From UBA969 sp041694635 (lineage in GTDB: Bacteria > Planctomycetota > Planctomycetia > Gemmatales > Gemmataceae): a stretch of DNA of 64,000 nt. Positions within the stretch are counted from its first letter, which is position 1. The number at the start of each line of letters is the position of its first letter. The stretch spans positions 124,001 through 188,000 of the forward strand of contig JBDNHI010000133.1 in assembly GCA_041694635.1 (NCBI GenBank), read 5' to 3'. This document shows positions 24,919 through 33,375 of the stretch, in pieces. A model generated the notes under the pieces. The model ran no database searches. It saw only the letters and a list, made by a program, of their open reading frames with translations, and was not told where the DNA came from. Position numbers and translations under genes: made by a program.

Positions 24919-27009
24919 ATGAAGAATTTTCTTAGAGCTTTGCGTTATGCTTGGCCTTATCGCACGAGATTATTTATCTCTGTGGCCTGCGCTATCTGTG
25001 CTGCTGTTCTCTGGGGATTGAATTTTACTTCAATTTATCCAGTACTAAAACTTCTTAATAACGACCAAAGTCCACAGGGGTGGGTTGATAACTGCATTGC
25101 ATTATGTCAAAAAGAAATCGATCAAATTGAAAAGGTTTCTGATTCTCTTACCGAAAAAGCTAAAGATCTCGACAAAGTTGAAAACAACAAGTTTTTCGAG
25201 CAGCAACGACGGGAGAACACGCACTCGCTTGTAAAAGTTGAAAGTAAGCTTGTTTATGCTCGTAAACAGATGGATTGGTACCTTGTTGCACACAAATATA
25301 TCTATGCATATTTGCCTAGAGATAGTTTTGTTACCCTTGCGTATGTGCTTGCAGTGGTTATGGGTGGGGTTATCATCAAATGTATTTTTGAATTCTTTCA
25401 AGAATCGCTGGTAGGAAGTGTTGTCAACCTAACCCTTTATGATCTGCGTAATCGATTTTACAGAAATGTGGTGCACCTCGATGTGGATCAGTTTGGAGAG
25501 CAGGGCACTAGCGAATTAATGGCAAGGTTTACCAACGATATGGAGTCTGTTGGTGCTGGCATCAAAACCTTATTTGGAAAAGTTATTGCAGAGCCTCTGC
25601 GTGCCATAAGCTGTATTATTTTTGCTGCTATTATCAGCTGGCAATTGACTCTTTTATTTTTAATTTTGGTTCCGGTTGCAGCTTTCATCCTTGGAAAAAT
25701 TGGTAGGCTTATGAAGCAGGCAACCAGGCGCTTGCTCGAGCGAATGTCTAGCATTTATAAAATCCTGCAGGAAACTTTCCAAGGTATTAAAGTGGTAAAA
25801 TCTTATACGATGGAACCTTATGAGCGCAGGCGTTTTAGAACTGCAACTTATGATTATTATTTAAAATCAATGAGTGTTGTAAATATAGATGCTGCCGCTG
25901 GACCTATTATTGAGGTCCTAGGACTTGCTGCAGTAATAGGCGCATTGCTTGCGGGATCTTTTCTTGTCTTAAAACATGAAACAATGCTCTTTGGTATGCG
26001 TATGAGTCAGCATGCCATCGAGCCTGAAAGTTTGCTTCAGCTTTATGTTCTTCTTGCAGCGATTGCGGATCCCGTGCGCAAGTTATCTAGTGTATTTACA
26101 AAAATTCAATCTGGGTGTGCAGCATCCGATCGTATATTTCAATTTATGGATAAGCAACCTAGAGTAAGCTCGAATTGCGAAGGGCCTTGCCTTATCAAAA
26201 ATGCGAAAGGCTTGTTTTTAGATTACTCGGGCGAAAGAGGTGATGGTTCGCTTAAATCTGTAGGAATCGATAAGCCTTTTATCGAATTTAGAGGGGTTTG
26301 CTTTAGTTACAATCCAGGAAAACCTATTGTCTCTAATATCAATCTTGCAATTGCTGAGGGCGAAACTATTGCAATTCTTGGGCATAATGGCTCAGGAAAA
26401 AGCACCCTTATGGGTATGATTCCAAGATTTTATGATCCAGACCACGGTACCATTTTATTGGGCGGGGAAGATTTAAGAAAAATAAACCTTCGCAGTTTGC
26501 GTAAAAAAATTAGTGTTGTTACCCAAGAAACCGTTCTTTTTGATGACACCATTTACAATAATATCGCCTATGGCACTCGGGGAGCTACCAAGGAAAGTAT
26601 TGAAGCCGCGGCTAACAAAGCGTTTGCCCATGATTTTATTGTTAATCTACATAAGGGATATGAAACCCTTGCGGGCGAATCGGGCAATAAGCTTTCCGGA
26701 GGGCAGAAGCAGAGAATAGCACTTGCTAGGGCTATTCTTCGCGACCCTGCTATTTTGATTTTGGATGAATTTACTAGTCAATCGGATCCTGAAAGTGAAG
26801 CCCTTATTCATAAGGTGATGCGTGAGTTTCTAAAAGGCCGCACTTCCTTTGTTATAACCCATCGGTTGCATACTTTAGAAATCGCTGCTCGAATTATTGT
26901 GATGGATGCGGGCCTTGTTGCAGGTGTGGGAACCCATCAAGAATTAATTGTGAATTGCCCAGTTTATCAGCGTATGTTTGATGTACACGGGAAAAGGCTA
27001 TCGGCCTAA
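24919..27009 (+). CDS. ABC transporter, fused permease and ATPase (MsbA-like exporter)
   Basis: The protein has 696 residues: a six-helix type I exporter domain (about 15-420) and a nucleotide-binding domain (about 455-690). Walker A is GHNGSGKST (about 488-496), the signature is LSGGQKQR (near 593), Walker B is AILILDEFTSQSD (near 612), and the H-loop is ITHRL (near 647). It would work as a homodimer exporting a lipid or amphiphile. About 100 residues rich in charged, coiled-coil-like sequence (residues 50-145) sit between membrane helices 1 and 2, longer than in E. coli MsbA. Two glycosyltransferase genes follow; the first starts eight bases downstream. I infer a glycolipid or glycan-lipid export role. 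Confidence 0.92.
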   Translation: MKNFLRALRYAWPYRTRLFISVACAICAAVLWGLNFTSIYPVLKLLNNDQSPQGWVDNCIALCQKEIDQIEKVSDSLTEKAKDLDKVENNKFFEQQRRENTHSLVKVESKLVYARKQMDWYLVAHKYIYAYLPRDSFVTLAYVLAVVMGGVIIKCIFEFFQESLVGSVVNLTLYDLRNRFYRNVVHLDVDQFGEQGTSELMARFTNDMESVGAGIKTLFGKVIAEPLRAISCIIFAAIISWQLTLLFLILVPVAAFILGKIGRLMKQATRRLLERMSSIYKILQETFQGIKVVKSYTMEPYERRRFRTATYDYYLKSMSVVNIDAAAGPIIEVLGLAAVIGALLAGSFLVLKHETMLFGMRMSQHAIEPESLLQLYVLLAAIADPVRKLSSVFTKIQSGCAASDRIFQFMDKQPRVSSNCEGPCLIKNAKGLFLDYSGERGDGSLKSVGIDKPFIEFRGVCFSYNPGKPIVSNINLAIAEGETIAILGHNGSGKSTLMGMIPRFYDPDHGTILLGGEDLRKINLRSLRKKISVVTQETVLFDDTIYNNIAYGTRGATKESIEAAANKAFAHDFIVNLHKGYETLAGESGNKLSGGQKQRIALARAILRDPAILILDEFTSQSDPESEALIHKVMREFLKGRTSFVITHRLHTLEIAARIIVMDAGLVAGVGTHQELIVNCPVYQRMFDVHGKRLSA

Positions 27010-27016
27010 TTAATCT

Positions 27017-28597
27017 ATGGCCTCGCAAGATTTAAATTGCTCTGCGTTTGAAGTTCTAAAAGACGAAGTTAGAATTGTTACCCCAACTTCCTTTATATTT
27101 TTTTTGGTATTTGTTACAGCTCTTTATTTTACTTTCTTTCATCATTTAGAGGTGCGTGATTTCTGGAGCAGTCACGAGGCTCGGTCTGCTATGGATGCCA
27201 TCAGTATTCTAGATGGTACGGGGTCTACAATCCCTAAGTTGTTTGATGGAAGCGAGGAACTACAAAAACCACCCCTTTATTATTGGATGGTTGCAGGGAT
27301 AAGTTGGTTACGGGGCGTGCAAGTGGATGCGATTTCGGTCCGGTTGCCTTCTGCGGTTGCAGCTTCAAGTATCATTATTCTTATTTTTACCTTTCTTTGG
27401 GCAAATCATAGCTTTATTTCTGGGATTATCAGTAGTAGTTTGCTTTTAACTTGCATTCACTTTGGTTGGCTTGCAAGAATCGGTCGGGTTGATATGGCAC
27501 TCACTTTTTTTATCACGGCTAGTGTGCTGGCTTTTTATCAAGCAGGTCAATCAGAGGCTGGAAGAAAAAAACTCTTTTTACTTTTTACTTATGCTTCTTT
27601 ATTAATCGCAATTTTGTTGAAAGGTTTGCCTGCCTTATTGTTGGTATTACCCCTGTTTGCTTCTTGGATAATGGTCGTAGTAATTCGTACTAGAACAAGA
27701 GAAACAGTCCCAGATTTGTTACGCAAGGTTTTTGTTTTATTGCAAAATTATCAAGCTTATGTTGGTTTGTTTGTCGTATTGCTTTTGTCGGGAAGTTATT
27801 TTTTTTGGATTAATTGGCAAAGCGAAGGGAAGTTCTTTGAAGTTTTTTTTGGCTACCATCATTGGACAAGAGCCTTTGGAAATGGTGCGCTTAGATCTCA
27901 TCCACCTTGGTTTTACTTTACTCAGTTCTTTATTGATTTTGCACCTTGGTCTCCTTTCTTTTACTGTGCCTTGGTTGGTGTTTTTTGCTTCAAAAATTAT
28001 AAGCTTGGTTCTATTCAGTGTTTTAGTTTAACTTGGTTCTTGGTTATGATTCTTATTCTTTCGTTAGTAAGTTATAAAAGGGCTGATTACCTGCTACCCG
28101 CATATCCGGGCGCTGCAATTTTCTTAGGGGTTTTGATGGCAGATGGTTTTAAACTTTGTCTTTCTAAAAAACTTTTAACTATCAAAATGTTTTTACCAGC
28201 GCAAATCGCCCTACTTACTGTAAGTATTTTGGGGTGGATTTGGTTTGTTGATTTTCACCTTCCCAGACTTGAACCTTACAGAGAAATGAAATCTGCTGCA
28301 AAAATAATTCGTGAGAAAACTCCTGCTAATCTTTTGTTTTTTAATCTGGAGTCTCACGCTCTAGCTTTTCATACAGGAAAACCACTAGAAACTGTTGTAG
28401 GATGGGGGAATCTGGAACAACTTGTTGCTCTTAATAAAGAATCTTTTGTGCTTACTTCTCTCGATAATCTTCCCGAAATTTCACAAAAATTGCCCGGATT
28501 TAAATTCAATGTTCTTTATCAAAAAGATATTTTTAAAACAAAAGGCCTTAGCCGTCCTTTTGTTTTTATTAAGATATACCCTGTGAACGAAACTTAA
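27017..28597 (+). CDS. GT39/ArnT-like membrane glycosyltransferase
   Basis: The protein has 526 residues and around a dozen hydrophobic segments. The first luminal loop carries the family hallmarks: VRDFWSSHEARSAMDA with the catalytic acidic/E-A-R motif, then LQKPPLYYWMVAGISWL. Families GT39/GT83 (PMT, ArnT) transfer a sugar from a polyprenyl-phosphate donor to a protein or lipid on the outer face of the membrane. The QKPPLYYW motif favours the ArnT-like group, which modifies lipid A. The acceptor cannot be read here. It starts eight bases after the ABC exporter gene, so the two form an operon. No ribosome binding site is obvious, suggesting translational coupling. Confidence 0.88.
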   Translation: MASQDLNCSAFEVLKDEVRIVTPTSFIFFLVFVTALYFTFFHHLEVRDFWSSHEARSAMDAISILDGTGSTIPKLFDGSEELQKPPLYYWMVAGISWLRGVQVDAISVRLPSAVAASSIIILIFTFLWANHSFISGIISSSLLLTCIHFGWLARIGRVDMALTFFITASVLAFYQAGQSEAGRKKLFLLFTYASLLIAILLKGLPALLLVLPLFASWIMVVVIRTRTRETVPDLLRKVFVLLQNYQAYVGLFVVLLLSGSYFFWINWQSEGKFFEVFFGYHHWTRAFGNGALRSHPPWFYFTQFFIDFAPWSPFFYCALVGVFCFKNYKLGSIQCFSLTWFLVMILILSLVSYKRADYLLPAYPGAAIFLGVLMADGFKLCLSKKLLTIKMFLPAQIALLTVSILGWIWFVDFHLPRLEPYREMKSAAKIIREKTPANLLFFNLESHALAFHTGKPLETVVGWGNLEQLVALNKESFVLTSLDNLPEISQKLPGFKFNVLYQKDIFKTKGLSRPFVFIKIYPVNET

Positions 28598-28616
28598 TTT
28601 TTGCTTTGAAAATCGT

Positions 28617-29513
28617 ATGAATGATAACCAATTAATACCAGTTGCAAAATGTTCGATTAGTTTTTTGCTTTTTGCTCCGTTAGACGAGTTACCCACCCTT
28701 AAGCAAGGGTTTAAAAAATGGTTTGATTTTATCTCTACCTTTGAAAATAAAATCGAAGTTATAGTTGTTGCATACGGGTCGATTAAAAGTGAATCAGATT
28801 TATTTGATCTGAAAGAATCTATGCAGAAAAATGCTCCTAAAATTCTTTGTAATTCTATTAACTTTCTTGAATCTATTTCTGAATCAGAAGGCGATGCTCT
28901 GAGGGTCGGATTTGAAAACTCTAAATATAATATTGTTTTAGTTTCTCCAGCTTTAGCTCGATTTTGCCAACCTACTGTACTCAAAACCTTATTTGAAAAT
29001 TTAGAACAATCTCACATTGCAGGGGTCGCTCGTGTATTTGAAACATACCCGTGGTGGTTAAGGATTTACAGTTTTCTTAAAGGGGTATTGTGTAGGTTAT
29101 TTTTATGTATGCCAGTTGAAAAAGTTTGTGGTTCTTCATCTATTATGGGCAGAGCTAAAAGTTGGTTGTTTTGGTTTATTTATGGCATAAGGTATCAAGA
29201 TTCTTTTTCACCACTTAGGCTATACAGGCGTGAAGTTCTTAGTAGTTGTTTGCCAAGTTCCAAAGGGAATTTTTGGAATGTAGAAGTCTTGGCAAAAGCA
29301 AATTTTATTGGTGCTTATTCTTTTACCGAGCTTCATTTGCCTGAATCCGATTCTAACTCCAATAAAAGTATTATATCCTTTTGCGGTGATAAATGGTTTT
29401 GGTCCGATTTCTATCGTTTATTGTTATCACCAAGTTTTTCGCCCTTTTCTCAATCGCAAAACATGAATCTTGGTAATAATCCTCTTCCCTCCCAAATGGG
29501 CAGGCAAGATTAA
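28617..29513 (+). CDS. Divergent family 2-like glycosyltransferase
   Basis: The protein has 298 residues. It resembles dolichyl-phosphate-mannose-synthase-like GT2 enzymes in outline: a Rossmann-like start (CSISFLLFAPLDELPTLKQG), a GDALRVGFENSKYNIVLVSP segment where the donor site should be, then DSFSPLRLYRREVL and NFWNVEVLAKANFIG, which match the GT2 acceptor/QxxRW-side region. The usual DxD metal motif is missing (VSPAL in its place), so activity is doubtful. It may be inactive or use another donor geometry. It follows the ArnT-like gene by 19 bases and is the last gene before tRNA-Leu. A polyprenyl-phosphate-sugar donor synthase would fit the operon, but this is inference. Confidence 0.65.
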   Translation: MNDNQLIPVAKCSISFLLFAPLDELPTLKQGFKKWFDFISTFENKIEVIVVAYGSIKSESDLFDLKESMQKNAPKILCNSINFLESISESEGDALRVGFENSKYNIVLVSPALARFCQPTVLKTLFENLEQSHIAGVARVFETYPWWLRIYSFLKGVLCRLFLCMPVEKVCGSSSIMGRAKSWLFWFIYGIRYQDSFSPLRLYRREVLSSCLPSSKGNFWNVEVLAKANFIGAYSFTELHLPESDSNSNKSIISFCGDKWFWSDFYRLLLSPSFSPFSQSQNMNLGNNPLPSQMGRQD

Positions 29514-29582
29514 CCTTTTATTCTTTAATAATTGTTATCAGTATCTTGACGGCGAACTTTCTTGCCTTAGGATTGACTGCAT

Positions 29583-29666
29583 GCCGAAGTGGCGAAACTG
29601 GCAGACGCGCTAGCCTCAGAAGCTAGTTCTCGCAAGGGAGTGGAGGTTCAAATCCTCTCTTCGGCA
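29583..29666 (+). tRNA. tRNA-Leu (CAG)
   Basis: The cloverleaf can be folded by eye. The acceptor stem is GCCGAAG with CTTCGGC, the anticodon stem CTAGC with GCTAG, and the seven-base loop CTCAGAA gives anticodon CAG (reads CUG). A long variable arm (TTCTCGCAAGGGAG), typical of leucine tRNA, and a T arm with GGTTCAAAT follow. The discriminator base is A. The 3' CCA is not encoded. Confidence 0.96.
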
Positions 29667-29673
29667 CTTAGAA

Positions 29674-29706
29674 AGAAAAGGGAAGACCAGTTCCCTTTTC
29701 TTTTTT
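29674..29706 (+). terminator. Strong terminator between tRNA-Leu and ptsP
   Basis: The stem AGAAAAGGGAA with TTCCCTTTTCT is eleven perfect pairs with a six-base loop, followed by T5. It ends tRNA transcription on the plus strand. It lies just downstream of the ptsP stop codon, so it may also serve the minus strand, where the T run is weaker. Confidence 0.9.
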
Positions 29707-29711
29707 ATTAG

Positions 29712-32015
29712 TTATTTGATTTTCAAAGGAATCGATTTTAAAAGTAAATCTCTTATTTCAGAACCTTTCGCACAATTCTTGAAGTTTTTATGGAATGAAG
29801 CCAAGGCAACCTCATCAAGGCTGTTTATTACCCTTAAAATCGGATGAAACCGCTGCACCGAAACACTGATTGAAGTTACATTGCAGGAGGCTAAAAACGC
29901 TGCACCTAATGGGTCTGAGGCCATCTCACCACAAACTGTTATAGGCTTTTTTGCGTTATGTGCATGTTGAATTGCGGTGGACAAAATGTTAAGAAATCCA
30001 GGATGGCAAGGGTCGCATTGTGAAGGGCCTGCTTCATCGTTTCTATCAATTCCAAGTACTGAAGAAAATAAATCATTGGTGCCTAAAGCAAAAAAATCCG
30101 CTTTATCTGCCCAAAATGGCATCATCGGTATCGATGCTGCTGTCTCTATCATCAGTCCCAGAGGGATCTCGGAATTGTGTTCTAATTTTTCCTGCAGCAG
30201 CGATTCTTTAGCATCTTGTAGCGTTTGTAATACAAATTCTAAGGTGTTAGTTGAAGCAACTAGCGGAATTAGTATTTTTGGATTGCCTTCTATCCCTGCT
30301 CGCATAATGGCACGAACTTGCTCATAAAAAAGTTTTTGTAACGGCGGTGAATCAAGGACCTTGCGCCAATCATAGGCTCGGGATGCCGCCCCACCTATAT
30401 CCGATAGTGACGCAAGTTTATCGGGCCGAAGATCAAAGGTACGAATGGTGGTGGGCTTACCATTCATATTCCGTAAAAGTTTAGAGTAGATTGCGAATTG
30501 TTCTTCTTCGGTAGGAATAGTCCTGCGAGCAAGGAGCATAAATTCGCTACGAAAAAGCCCAACTCCGCCAGCGCCTAAATTTAATGCGGTAGGAACTTCC
30601 CAAAGTAAGTTGATGTTTACAAAAACCTTGGGGAATTTGTCTGGATTTATTAGGCTAGGATAAGTCGGTTCTGTTTGTTCTAAAGTATGAACTGTATTTT
30701 GAAGTTTACTTTCACTTGGGTTAATACTTACTAATTGACCAGGACCATCTAAAAGAACTATTCGTCCCGAAGAGAGAAGATCGGGAAAACCTTCGCCCAA
30801 TTGCATCATAGGTATACCAAGTGCCCGGGCAAGAATAGCTGCATGGCATTCAGGGCCACCTTTTTCGACAATAACCCCCGCTAGTTTTTCTGGACTAACA
30901 GCAAATAATTCCATTACCGAGGCTTCTTTACAAACCAGAATAATCCTCTGCTCTAAGACATTGCCCGACTTTTGTGGCCTCAAATTCCATAAGACTTTAA
31001 GAAAAACATCTTTAATATCGTAAATGCGTTCTTGGAAAAAAGGTGCCTTGATTTTCTGGAATGCTGCTAAGTATTTATCAAGCGTCGAAATAAGCGCAGT
31101 CTCAGAACTCATCCCTTCCAAAACACAAGCCTTCAGATCGTTTTCAATTGTTCTATCTTGCAAAATCATTAACTGCGCATCAAGAATTGCACCGTGGTCT
31201 TGGCCAACCAATTGGGCAATGCGAATACTCATTTCTTTCAGTTCTTCTTTGGCTAAGGCCATACCCCTAGCTAGCCTTTCTTGTTCAACCTCTAAACTTG
31301 CGGGCTTAAATGCGGTGGTGGAGCGCCATTCATCAAGGCTATCAAGAGAATGAGTTCTACCAACGCCCACGCCGGGACTTAGAACACGGGCCGAGAGTTC
31401 CTGGGGGGAATTGTAAGATTCGGCCGATGCAAATGGTTCGTGAGTTGCAGCTGTCAACTGTGAAAGAAGCCTTGCATCCGAAGCCACGGTTGTCAGTTGT
31501 GCAGCCACCGTAACTAAAGTTCTAATTTCATTAATAGAAAAAGTTCTTAGTTCTTCATTTTGAATAACCAAAACTCCCACCAAACTACCAGCTTTTACAA
31601 GGGGAACACCTAAAAATGATAAGTAGGGGTCTTCGCCAACTTCAGGAATATATTTAAATCTTGGGTGGGAAAATGCATTTGCGACCATAACGGGACGCAT
31701 CGTTTCCGCTACTAAGCCTACAAGTCCTTCCGAAGTTTTGATTTTAACTTTTCCAACAGAATCTTTTCTAAGTCCAACGGTTGCAGCAAGAACTAAAACC
31801 GTGGCAGAACTTTCGAGAAAGTACACAGAACAGACATCAGCTTTAAAACGACTAGATATTAAAGCTACTATGTTTTCAAGTGTTTCTGCAGGATCACGAG
31901 TGTGAGCAACAAGTTGGCTTGTTTCTTCCAAGGTTAAAAGTAGAGGGTCTTCGTGGTCGTTTGACTTCGTGGTCATTACATTCTCAGATGGAGAACTGGT
32001 AACTTTTAAGTCCAT
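29712..32015 (-). CDS. ptsP: PEP-protein phosphotransferase with GAF domain (enzyme I-Ntr)
   Basis: The protein has 767 residues. An N-terminal GAF domain (about 30-185, GLVGLVAETMRPVMV, FLGVPLVKAGSLVGVLVIQ) is followed by enzyme I: the HPr-binding domain (about 205-345), the phosphohistidine domain with H391 (GGPECHAAILARALGIP), and the PEP-binding barrel (VNINLLWEVP, GVGLFRSEFMLLARR, FFALGTNDL, VCGEMASDP). It takes phosphate from PEP and passes it to an HPr/NPr protein. The GAF domain marks the regulatory nitrogen-PTS type. No HPr, NPr or EIIA gene is in the window. AAAGGGAT lies upstream of ATG 32015. The fmdB-like and rhomboid genes lie upstream on the same strand. Confidence 0.93.
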   Translation of the reverse strand: MDLKVTSSPSENVMTTKSNDHEDPLLLTLEETSQLVAHTRDPAETLENIVALISSRFKADVCSVYFLESSATVLVLAATVGLRKDSVGKVKIKTSEGLVGLVAETMRPVMVANAFSHPRFKYIPEVGEDPYLSFLGVPLVKAGSLVGVLVIQNEELRTFSINEIRTLVTVAAQLTTVASDARLLSQLTAATHEPFASAESYNSPQELSARVLSPGVGVGRTHSLDSLDEWRSTTAFKPASLEVEQERLARGMALAKEELKEMSIRIAQLVGQDHGAILDAQLMILQDRTIENDLKACVLEGMSSETALISTLDKYLAAFQKIKAPFFQERIYDIKDVFLKVLWNLRPQKSGNVLEQRIILVCKEASVMELFAVSPEKLAGVIVEKGGPECHAAILARALGIPMMQLGEGFPDLLSSGRIVLLDGPGQLVSINPSESKLQNTVHTLEQTEPTYPSLINPDKFPKVFVNINLLWEVPTALNLGAGGVGLFRSEFMLLARRTIPTEEEQFAIYSKLLRNMNGKPTTIRTFDLRPDKLASLSDIGGAASRAYDWRKVLDSPPLQKLFYEQVRAIMRAGIEGNPKILIPLVASTNTLEFVLQTLQDAKESLLQEKLEHNSEIPLGLMIETAASIPMMPFWADKADFFALGTNDLFSSVLGIDRNDEAGPSQCDPCHPGFLNILSTAIQHAHNAKKPITVCGEMASDPLGAAFLASCNVTSISVSVQRFHPILRVINSLDEVALASFHKNFKNCAKGSEIRDLLLKSIPLKIK

Positions 32016-32110
32016 TTAAAAAATCCCTTTCGCTCCAGCATAGATTCCAGAGTAAATCGGGAGAGATTATTTAGCGATTCAAGAACCTTCTAATTTTATC
32101 TTCCTATATT

Positions 32111-32320
32111 TCAAGGAAGTTTGCAACAGTTAGGATTACAAGGAGGCAAATTTGTTTCACAAAGACCTGTTCTCTGGTTCCCCGATGGCTTCGCAGGTAA
32201 GGACCATTTTTTTTCTAATTTAATGCTTTCACAGTTAGGGCATCTTGCTTTTTCCCCTGCAAATACCAAGGTCTCAAATGCATAATCACATTTCTTGCAG
32301 ATAAATTCGTATAGGGCCAT
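32111..32320 (-). CDS. FmdB-type zinc ribbon protein
   Basis: The protein has 69 residues. The N-terminal MALYEFICKKCDYAFE plus CPNC forms a zinc ribbon of the FmdB/CxxC_CxxC_SSSS family. The C-terminus has additional cysteines (NPNCCKLP). FmdB proteins are described as putative regulators, but most members have no tested function. It starts ten bases after the rhomboid gene's stop codon on the same strand, so the two are likely co-transcribed. Confidence 0.88.
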   Translation of the reverse strand: MALYEFICKKCDYAFETLVFAGEKARCPNCESIKLEKKWSLPAKPSGNQRTGLCETNLPPCNPNCCKLP

Positions 32321-32330
32321 TGGTCTATTT

Positions 32331-33230
32331 CTAGTTCCTTTTTCGCTTAATCAGTTCACTTGCCTTGTATAAAAAAGATTTTTCCTCTGCAGTTAAGCTA
32401 CTTGAACCTTTAAGGGAAATCTTTTCAAGTATTTGGTCTACTCGGGTAACCATTTCTTCAGATAAAGCCAATTCTTTAGGTTCATATCGAGGGACTGATA
32501 CTTCTTCTTGATAAAGCCTAAGGTTTGGCTTTTTTCTAAATAATTTCAGCGATGGTATTTTTTCTGGTAGCAATTTCCATCGAAAATAATGATAAAGTAA
32601 GGCAAATAACGAACCCGATAGATGAACTTCAACTGCAACAGAACCCTGCTTCCCTGAAATTAAATTCAAGGCATCTAACGCTACAAATAATACAGCCATT
32701 ATCCAGACGGGCATAGGTATGATGAAAAAAAGCAGAATGGTGCGGTTGGGAAACCAGCACGCAAAAAGAATGATAACCGCGCTTACACCACCCGAGGCAC
32801 CTAGGCAAACCGCAAAGGCTTGGTGTAATCCGGATAGGTATCCTAAAACAAAAATAATCCCACCAATAAAAATGCTGGTTAAGTAAAAAAGTAGAAACTC
32901 CTTTCCCCCCAGCACATCTTCAACTTCTTTACCAAACATCCATAAAACAAACATATTCATAAGAAGGTGAAATGGATTCGCCATACTATGTAGAAAGCCA
33001 TAGGATAAAAGTCGCCAAACCTCACCTTGCATTACTTTTTTGGGGTCAAGAACCAACCATTCTGTAATAAAACCGCTTTCTCCGAAATCCGTGCCTGTGT
33101 TTCTTGTGATAATTTGCAGAATAAATAAAAGAACATTAATTCCAACGAGCCATTTACAAACATTAACCCAAGGCGTTCCATAAGAAGCTTGGTAGTTACT
33201 TTTATAATAATCGCGGTCGTAAACTCCCAT
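32331..33230 (-). CDS. Rhomboid-family intramembrane serine protease
   Basis: The protein has 299 residues and six or more membrane segments. The rhomboid core is complete: H81, N85, H88 and N92 in HSMANPFHLLMNMF, the catalytic serine S146 in GASGGVSA, and the catalytic histidine H203 in EVHLSGSLFALLY. It cleaves membrane-spanning substrates within the bilayer. The last 75 residues are cytoplasmic, charged and end in a helical segment (KSFLYKASELIKRKRN). The small zinc-ribbon gene follows directly downstream. The substrate is unknown. Confidence 0.93.
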   Translation of the reverse strand: MGVYDRDYYKSNYQASYGTPWVNVCKWLVGINVLLFILQIITRNTGTDFGESGFITEWLVLDPKKVMQGEVWRLLSYGFLHSMANPFHLLMNMFVLWMFGKEVEDVLGGKEFLLFYLTSIFIGGIIFVLGYLSGLHQAFAVCLGASGGVSAVIILFACWFPNRTILLFFIIPMPVWIMAVLFVALDALNLISGKQGSVAVEVHLSGSLFALLYHYFRWKLLPEKIPSLKLFRKKPNLRLYQEEVSVPRYEPKELALSEEMVTRVDQILEKISLKGSSSLTAEEKSFLYKASELIKRKRN

Positions 33231-33375
33231 AGGAGTAAAAGTCCTTAGTTATTTTGAATTCATTGAATCACTAGTCACTTTTATCTTAGGATATTTACTT
33301 GTAATTAAGAAACACTCAATTAAGTTAATTTAATCTTTTTTGATTTTAACTTGATGATGAAGATATTGGCGGATT
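33231..33375. other. Divergent promoter region between the rhomboid gene and aroDE
   Basis: The gap of 145 AT-rich bases separates two divergent genes and must hold both promoters. No clear palindrome or riboswitch-like structure was seen. Confidence 0.5.

Noticed and set aside
28481..28984. 167-codon minus-strand open frame across the glycosyltransferase junction
   Set aside because: It overlaps two well-supported genes in antisense and has no recognisable domain.
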